NCBI RefSeq assembly: GCF_000331005.1
Contig: NZ_AEJB01000114.1
Location: 1 to 36,204 of the forward strand
Direction of reading: 5' to 3'
DNA length: 36,204 nucleotides
DNA from: Streptomyces turgidiscabies Car8
Lineage (GTDB): Bacteria > Actinomycetota > Actinomycetes > Streptomycetales > Streptomycetaceae
The notes beneath the pieces were generated by a model, which worked only from the letters and a program-made list of their open reading frames with translations, was not told the origin of the DNA and made no database searches. The translations under genes were made by a program, and so were the position numbers. Within the stretch, counting starts at the first letter, position 1, and every line of letters begins with the position of its first letter. Shown piece by piece: positions 31,719 through 36,204 of this stretch.

Positions 31719-33058
31719 CGGTTTCGCCGGGTCTCGAAAATCCCTCTTACGCCAACTCGGATGCCGCTCGGAATGGTGATCTGCCGCAGGGGCTCAAGTC
31801 CTCCCCATCCATTCCGAACCCCAACTACCCTCATTTGGGGTTCAATCCGACTCCGGGTGACACGGGCATCGTCCGCGACCTGTACAAGAAGCTCGCGAAC
31901 TGCGCCAAGGTCCTGGAAGAGACCCATGGCCTTGTCACGAAGCTCATGGACGGCAGCTACTGGAAAGGCGACGCCGCCGTCGCCTTCCGTGAGCAGCTTG
32001 ACGACGGCCCTCTCCCGCTCAACCTGAAGAACGCCGCGCACTCCATTCGGAAGGCTGCCCGGCAACTCGACGGCTGGGAGGGCGAACTTGAGGAATTCCA
32101 GCGGCGGGCCAGGAAACTTGAGCAGGATGCCAAGGACGCGCAGGACGTTCTTGATGCGGCCAAGGGGCACGCCGAGAAGGCGAAGAACGAGCCTGACCTC
32201 GATGCCAAGGGCAGCCGCCACGACGAGGCGAAAAAGAATCTGACCAGTGCGAACACCAGGGTGGAAGAAGCCCAGGCCGATCTCGACAAGATCATTGGCA
32301 AAGCGAATTCGCTCGCTGAGGAGCACGAGGAGAAGGCCCGGTACCGTGCCGGCAAGATCCGAGACGCCACAAAGAAGCTGGCGCCGCACGAGCCGGGGTG
32401 GCTTGAGGACCTCGGCGATTGGTTCGCCGAGAACCTCCCTGACATCCTGAGCTTCACGGCAGGCGTCATCGGCCTGATCGCGCTGTTCGTGGCCACGGGT
32501 GGTGTGGCTGCTGCGGTCCTGCTACTCGCGGCAGCGGCGTTGAGTGCGACTGCGCTCATCATGCGGTTGTCCGACTCCGAAGTGCTCGCCTCCCTCAAGG
32601 ACGGTTTCACCAAGGGCGAGTTCGACGCAGACTTCTGGGGCAACGCCGTCAGCGTCGGTGGCGACGTCCTGGGGATGATTCCGGGTGTGGGAGCTGTGGG
32701 GATGGGTGCCCGCGGAGCGGTGAACGCCCTCCGAGCCGGCGAGGAGTCGGTCACTCTGGGGAGGGCCCTGACCGCGTTCGGGAGTGAAACGATGAGTCAG
32801 GCGAAGGCGATCTCGAGCCTCGGGAATCCAGCCTTGAACCTCGTGGTGCGGGGGGCACGTGACTCGGCAAGAGTCGGTGAGATCGTGGAGATCACGTCGG
32901 CTTCTGTCGGTGTCGCGACCGCTGGCATCGGCCTGGTGTCCAATGCGGTGGAAGAACTTGACAACGACGTTGTAGGGGACGGCAGTACAGGAATCGACGG
33001 TGTGCGAAGCCTTCTGGACGGCGGCGCGCTGATTGACCTCGCGCGGCACGCGTTCTGA
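31715..33058 (+). CDS. WXG-type T7SS effector-like protein without a toxin domain
   Basis: A 447-residue protein with the layout of the toxin at 12038-13633. It has a WXG helical domain with SYWKGDAAVAFREQL (W83-K-G85) and a long coiled coil (125-220). GWLEDLGDWF matches HWWEEIGDW of the toxin, and a hydrophobic membrane stretch (about 244-283) and glycine/alanine-rich region follow. It then ends (IDLARHAF) about where the toxin domain should begin. It may be a transport scaffold, a toxin that lost its C-terminus, or one acting with another protein. GTG 31715 overlaps the partner's stop. Confidence 0.78.
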   Translation: MTVSPGLENPSYANSDAARNGDLPQGLKSSPSIPNPNYPHLGFNPTPGDTGIVRDLYKKLANCAKVLEETHGLVTKLMDGSYWKGDAAVAFREQLDDGPLPLNLKNAAHSIRKAARQLDGWEGELEEFQRRARKLEQDAKDAQDVLDAAKGHAEKAKNEPDLDAKGSRHDEAKKNLTSANTRVEEAQADLDKIIGKANSLAEEHEEKARYRAGKIRDATKKLAPHEPGWLEDLGDWFAENLPDILSFTAGVIGLIALFVATGGVAAAVLLLAAAALSATALIMRLSDSEVLASLKDGFTKGEFDADFWGNAVSVGGDVLGMIPGVGAVGMGARGAVNALRAGEESVTLGRALTAFGSETMSQAKAISSLGNPALNLVVRGARDSARVGEIVEITSASVGVATAGIGLVSNAVEELDNDVVGDGSTGIDGVRSLLDGGALIDLARHAF

Positions 33059-33082
33059 ACCGAAGGGTAAGAGAGAACTCAT

Positions 33083-33745
33083 ATGAACCCCACCGGCCCC
33101 GCTGTTGCCTGGGAGCACGCACCGACCCGGCGCGCTTGGACGAAGCAACTCGCGATGAATGTGGTCGCTCTCGTTGCCTGGATCGCGTCGTGGTTTGCCC
33201 TGCTGGCCGTCTTGTCGGTCTTCTTGGGACCCGGATATGTGGTCGTCGTCGTCCCGTTCCTCGTGTACAGCTTCTACCGAGCATTCCTCCAGTTCTTCGT
33301 CATCGCCGCCGTCTTCCGGATGAGGCGCGTCTTGCGCGTGTATCCGTGGCAGCTGTCCCATCAACCCTCGCACGGTCTCACCAACCGAGCCGAGGTTGTC
33401 GGCAGACAGTTCGGCTGGTTCGAGTTCCCGAATCCGGCCCAGCCGGAGGAGCAACTACCCATGGTGTTCGCCACGCACTGGGGTGTCGGCTGGTGGAGCC
33501 GCCGAATGGCGCCTCGTGCGACACCTGAACTCAAGGCTCAGATCGGCTCGGTATGGCTTGCAGGGGACCCTCGTTTCATCGGGGTGCTCGCCGCACCTAC
33601 ATCTGACGGGTCGATGCCGCGCCGCTTCCGCTTCCTTCATCAGCAGACCGGGTCGGACGGCGGGCGCTCCGTCGCCGACTGGGGAGCTACTGCAGAGGAC
33701 GTCGAACGCGGTCGCCGTGCCGGGGTTGTTCCTGTCCGATCTTGA
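33083..33745 (+). CDS. Membrane protein of the second WXG locus
   Basis: A 220-residue protein with two hydrophobic segments (about 26-46 and 50-80) followed by a soluble part rich in Trp and Arg, including ATHWGVGWWSRRMAP and VWLAGDPRF. I recognise no family. It starts 24 bases after the effector gene with GAGAG upstream, so it is probably in the same operon. By position it could protect against or assist the effector (inference). Confidence 0.68.
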   Translation: MNPTGPAVAWEHAPTRRAWTKQLAMNVVALVAWIASWFALLAVLSVFLGPGYVVVVVPFLVYSFYRAFLQFFVIAAVFRMRRVLRVYPWQLSHQPSHGLTNRAEVVGRQFGWFEFPNPAQPEEQLPMVFATHWGVGWWSRRMAPRATPELKAQIGSVWLAGDPRFIGVLAAPTSDGSMPRRFRFLHQQTGSDGGRSVADWGATAEDVERGRRAGVVPVRS

Positions 33746-33778
33746 ACCACCGACACCGACGAAGCCTTGAAAAAACTT

Positions 33779-34480
33779 ATGGATATGACATATCGCGTCT
33801 TCGTTGATGACTCTGCAATTGATCCCAGTGCAGGCATCTGGTTCGCCGTCCCGGGAGGCTTCACCGAGCTGCCCATCGACATTCTTCTCGCCGCACCCGC
33901 CTCTGCCGAGGCCAACCGGCTCCAGAAGGCGCTGACACCTTTGGTCGAGGCCATTCCTGACGGCGTCACCCGGCAACAGTTCATCGCCCAATTGGCATCA
34001 GGACAGCAGCTCTTGCGTGCTCTGCGGGAGGTAGGCACAGTCCACTGCTCCTTGGGTGTCCACCGTGATGACACGGCGGGAAGTGATAGCGAAACTCTGC
34101 ATTCCTTTTTCACCGTTTCCTGGCGAGACATCGCCTGGTCCCCCCGAGCCGTGAGTGCGGCACGAGCAGTGGCCACAGCCGAACAGCACTCCCATATCGA
34201 GTACTTGGACCTGCCCAGCGGGCCCGCTTCGATGAGCGAGACCCTGCGCACGCCAACCTCCGAATCCGGCCTCCCGCCAACTCCGCTGCTCCAGATCTAC
34301 GCATACCTCCCGCATCCGGACTGCAAGCGCATGGCAGTCCTGATGCTGAGTACGACGGCGGTGGCGAGACGTGAGCAGTATCGCGAAATCCTGCGGCAGA
34401 TCGCGGAACTCACGAGCTTTGAATCACCGTTGCCGAAAGGGCCGGTAATGTCGATTCCATGTACTGCAAGTGATAGATGA
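33779..34480 (+). CDS. LpqN/Mog1-like protein of the second WXG locus (tentative)
   Basis: A roughly 233-residue soluble protein. Strand-rich sequence opens with GIWFAVPGGFTELP, a long helix follows, then GTVHCSLGVHRDD, and near the end LLQIYAYLPHPDCKRMAVLM, MLSTTAVARREQY and a closing ILRQIAELTSF helix. The order of parts is like that of the 10465-11109 product (SVPDSWWEF at the start, QTYIPIPGSTDQVVLV near the end). This suggests both are of the PsbP/Mog1/LpqN type that accompanies type VII substrates; the link is inference. Start choice is uncertain: TTG 33767, ATG 33779 and ATG 33785 are all possible. Confidence 0.65.
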   Translation: MDMTYRVFVDDSAIDPSAGIWFAVPGGFTELPIDILLAAPASAEANRLQKALTPLVEAIPDGVTRQQFIAQLASGQQLLRALREVGTVHCSLGVHRDDTAGSDSETLHSFFTVSWRDIAWSPRAVSAARAVATAEQHSHIEYLDLPSGPASMSETLRTPTSESGLPPTPLLQIYAYLPHPDCKRMAVLMLSTTAVARREQYREILRQIAELTSFESPLPKGPVMSIPCTASDR

Positions 34481-34523
34481 TCCAGCGGTAGATCGTGATC
34501 GTCTGGATCGTTATTCTGGCTCC

Positions 34524-35039
34524 ATGCCTGAACTGATAGCCCCGGCCACTCGCCTGCACTCCGCCTGGCTTGAGGCGCGTGCCGAGTGGGGTTCCGGCCT
34601 ACATGAGGATGGATTCGGGCTGCGGCCATCCGACGAGGTCGACTCGCCGACCGGGTTCGCGGCCTGGGTCACGCTGCTGGCTGACGGGACGGATCCGAAG
34701 GCGGTAGAGACCGGCCGGGGTTGTACGTACCGATGGATCGTCGAGGGCGACCGGGTGCACGGCGGGATCGCGCTACGGCACGGACCGAACGATTATGTGG
34801 CGCAGTTCGGCCACATCGGCTACGGCATTCGGCCGTCTTCACGTCGGCGCGGGCTGGCCACCTGGGCGCTGGGTCAGATCCTCGACGAGGCACGGGCGCT
34901 CGGTCTGGGCCGGGTGCTCATCGTCTGCGAAGTCGACAACCTTGCCTCGGTGAAGACAATCGAGCATCACGGCGGCGCTTTTGAGGGCGTCCGGGATACC
35001 GATCACGGCCCCATGCGGCGCTACTGGATCGAGATGTAG
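34524..35039 (+). CDS. GNAT-family N-acetyltransferase
   Basis: A 171-residue acetyltransferase that would move an acetyl group from acetyl-CoA to an unidentified amine. The acetyl-CoA site is HIGYGIRPSSRRRGLATWAL, with R-R-R-G-L-A the pyrophosphate-binding loop. VLIVCEVDNLASVKTIEHHG follows, with the conserved Asn and the typical C-terminal GAFEG. ATG 34524 fits the family's usual N-terminus (PELIAPATRLHSAW), though no ribosome site is clear; GTG 34470 would overlap the previous gene. It has no obvious tie to the WXG locus. Confidence 0.88.
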   Translation: MPELIAPATRLHSAWLEARAEWGSGLHEDGFGLRPSDEVDSPTGFAAWVTLLADGTDPKAVETGRGCTYRWIVEGDRVHGGIALRHGPNDYVAQFGHIGYGIRPSSRRRGLATWALGQILDEARALGLGRVLIVCEVDNLASVKTIEHHGGAFEGVRDTDHGPMRRYWIEM

Positions 35040-35051
35040 TTTTTGATCTCG

Positions 35052-35086
35052 CTGGTGGGGCCGGTGCGGTCACCGCTGATCACCAG
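35052..35086 (+). terminator. Hairpin after the acetyltransferase gene
   Basis: CTGGTG (35052-35057) pairs with CACCAG (35081-35086), and GGTG (35063-35066) with CACC (35071-35074), 13 bases after the stop codon. A plausible terminator. Confidence 0.5.
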
Positions 35087-35288
35087 TGTGTGAAGACAAA
35101 CACTCGACCTGCGCGACCACACCGGAACTGGCCACCCGGATGACCGCGCGGTTACTCGATGCCGGACACGAAGTAACCACCAAAGCAGGCAAGTTCAGGC
35201 TGATGCGCGTGCCCCCAGCCCTCCAGCCGCCCCGGTCCGTACCCTGGGCGCTCGTACGACAACGGCGTCGGTGGTGAGGGGTGCGGTA
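35087..35288 (+). other. Short region with a doubtful ORF
   Basis: A frame (35086-35277) encodes ATTPELATRMTARLLDAGHE and then VTTKAGKFRLM, which reads like a fragment of a real protein, but it has no ribosome site and degenerates into Pro/Arg-rich sequence. It may be a gene remnant. Otherwise nothing is seen here except the GAGGGG ribosome site of the next gene at 35275-35280. Confidence 0.25.
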
Positions 35289-35876
35289 GTGGTGAGGAAA
35301 GTTGTTCTGATGATGTCCGTCTCCCTCGACGGCTACATCGAGAGCCCCAACCGTGAGATCGACTGGCACGTGGTCGACGTGGAGCTGCACCGGCACCTCA
35401 ATCAGCAGGTCAAAGCCATGGGTGCCTTTCTCCACGGGCGTGTTGTCCATGAACTCATGGCCGACTACTGGCCCACCGCCGACGCCGATCCGGACAGTCC
35501 GGAGCACGTGGTCGAGTTCGCCGGGATCTGGCGGGACATGCCGAAGTACGTGTTCTCGCGGACCTTGGACCACGCGGAGTGGAACAGCACGATCATGCGT
35601 GAGGTCGTCCCGGAGGAGATTCGGGCGCTCAAGGAGCAGCCCGGTGGGGATCTGGGGCTCGGCGGTGCCGAGCTCGCCGCGGAGTTCATGCGGCAGGATC
35701 TTGTCGACGAGTATCTCGTGTACGTCCATCCGGTTCTCATCGGGCGCGGCAAGCCCCTCTTCCCCGAGGCCGACCGGATCACCAAGCTTCGGCTCATCAG
35801 GTCTCAGACCTTCGGCAACGGAGTCGTGATGCTGCGGTACGGGCGGGCCGACGCGCCGGACGCGCCAGATGCGTAA
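35289..35876 (+). CDS. Dihydrofolate reductase-family (RibD C-terminal) protein
   Basis: A 195-residue reductase-like protein of the RibD_C/DHFR superfamily, common in Streptomyces as an NADPH-dependent enzyme of unknown substrate. Visible are VVLMMSVSLDGYIE at the start, KAMGAFLHGRVVHELM, YVFSRTLDHAEWN, the nucleotide-binding GGDLGLGGAELAAEFM, and HPVLIGRGKPLFPE. These are the family's core strands in the normal order and length. GTG 35289 lies 8 bases after GAGGGG; GTG 35292 is equally possible. The C-terminus ends in a small Asp-Ala-Pro repeat. It is probably monocistronic. Confidence 0.88.
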   Translation: MVRKVVLMMSVSLDGYIESPNREIDWHVVDVELHRHLNQQVKAMGAFLHGRVVHELMADYWPTADADPDSPEHVVEFAGIWRDMPKYVFSRTLDHAEWNSTIMREVVPEEIRALKEQPGGDLGLGGAELAAEFMRQDLVDEYLVYVHPVLIGRGKPLFPEADRITKLRLIRSQTFGNGVVMLRYGRADAPDAPDA

Positions 35877-35953
35877 GGGCGTTGTCCGGGCGGTTTCCAC
35901 AGCCGCCGCCGATGCTCCTGTCGATGTCAGTACCCCCTGCCACACTCCCCACC

Positions 35954-36204
35954 ATGACCGACAAAGCCACTGACAATGTCACCGGCACCGGCACCGGCAC
36001 CGGCACCGGCACCGGCACCGGCACTGGCACTGGCACTGGCACTGGCACTGGCACTGGCACTGGCACTGGCACCGGCACCGGCACCGGCACCGGCACCGGC
36101 AAGGATGACGTGCGACTCCGCGACGTCACCGAAGCCGACCTGGAGTTCCTGTTTCTCTGTGAGCACGACCCCGAAGCCGGGCGGCGGTCGCGGTTCGTTC
36201 CTCG
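35954..36204 (+). CDS. GNAT-family acetyltransferase with Thr-Gly repeat N-terminus, partial
   Basis: From ATG 35954 the frame reads MTDKATDNV, then twenty Thr-Gly pairs, then KDDVRLRDVTEADLEFLFL and onward to the window edge. The part after the repeat is the typical start of a GNAT acetyltransferase (VRLRDVTEADL). The 40-residue Thr-Gly tail is a flexible, disordered extension created by a DNA microsatellite and is unlikely to be part of the fold. The ATG might not be the used start if a site after the repeat exists in other strains. A gene-length comparison needs sequence outside the window. Confidence 0.75.
   Translation, partial: MTDKATDNVTGTGTGTGTGTGTGTGTGTGTGTGTGTGTGTGTGTGTGTGKDDVRLRDVTEADLEFLFLCEHDPEAGRRSRFVP
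35981..36100 (+). repeat. 20-copy hexamer microsatellite with three blocks
   Basis: Seven copies of ACCGGC (35981-36022), eight of ACTGGC (36023-36070) and five of ACCGGC (36071-36100) follow without interruption. All encode Thr-Gly, so the C/T difference is silent. Slippage would change length in steps of two residues with no frameshift. Confidence 0.95.

Noticed and set aside
35797..36166. Minus-strand ORFs of Val-Pro or Ala-Gly/Ser repeats
   Set aside because: Antisense readings of the Thr-Gly microsatellite.
1..36204. tRNA, rRNA or riboswitch genes
   Set aside because: Reading both strands by eye I saw no cloverleaf with the T-loop consensus and no recognisable riboswitch; small RNAs cannot be excluded.

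Overview
The window reads as chromosome from a high-GC actinomycete, very probably Streptomyces or a close relative. Genes use G/C almost always at third codon positions, GTG and TTG starts are common, ribosome sites are GGAGG-like, and several gene sets typical of Streptomyces are present: a WhiJ/AbaA-type regulator trio, a Tad pilus operon with a fused CpaE-TadE protein, and WXG-type type VII effectors with immunity genes. No rRNA, tRNA, CRISPR array or intact transposon is visible.

Layout. 1-8.6 kb is ordinary chromosome: the tail of a secreted protein, an M14 zinc carboxypeptidase divergent from a large ATPase-LuxR regulator, an anti-sigma-like ATP-binding protein, an Nramp-related transporter, and a SigE-family sigma factor followed by a single-pass membrane protein. 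8.7-10.4 kb holds the WhiJ-type trio (DUF397 protein, XRE/DUF5753 regulator, degenerate HATPase). 10.4-13.8 kb is a minus-strand polymorphic-toxin cassette: a 531-residue WXG-type effector with an Stv-like C-terminal domain, two tandem paralogous immunity candidates and a possible LpqN/Mog1-like protein. It is bracketed by two copies of the 3' end of the same secreted-protein gene. 13.8-16.3 kb has that secreted protein and two duplicated lipoproteins. 16.4-18.9 kb is a decayed stretch: a DUF6881 gene, a broken start of another WXG effector, a frameshifted Imm50 gene, and two more pseudogenes.

19.6-31.2 kb is one long rightward Tad/Flp pilus locus: a zinc-ribbon protein, CpaB, CpaE-TadE fusion, TadE, TadA/CpaF ATPase, TadB, TadC, a histidine kinase/response regulator pair, Flp pilin, a TadG-like protein, a lipoprotein and an OmpA-domain protein. 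Two very short ORFs bridge gaps between core genes with stop-start overlaps. No prepilin peptidase gene lies in the window, so it must be elsewhere if the system works. 31.4-34.5 kb is a second WXG locus (small WXG partner, effector without a toxin domain, membrane protein, LpqN-like protein). 34.5-36.2 kb has two GNAT acetyltransferases and a dihydrofolate-reductase-family protein. The last GNAT, cut by the window edge, begins with a 20-copy hexamer repeat encoding Thr-Gly.

Most interesting are the Stv-type toxin cassette and its flanking gene-tail repeats, the CpaE-TadE fusion with a predicted prepilin-peptidase site at its junction, the bridging mini-ORFs, and the cluster of frameshifted toxin/immunity genes.
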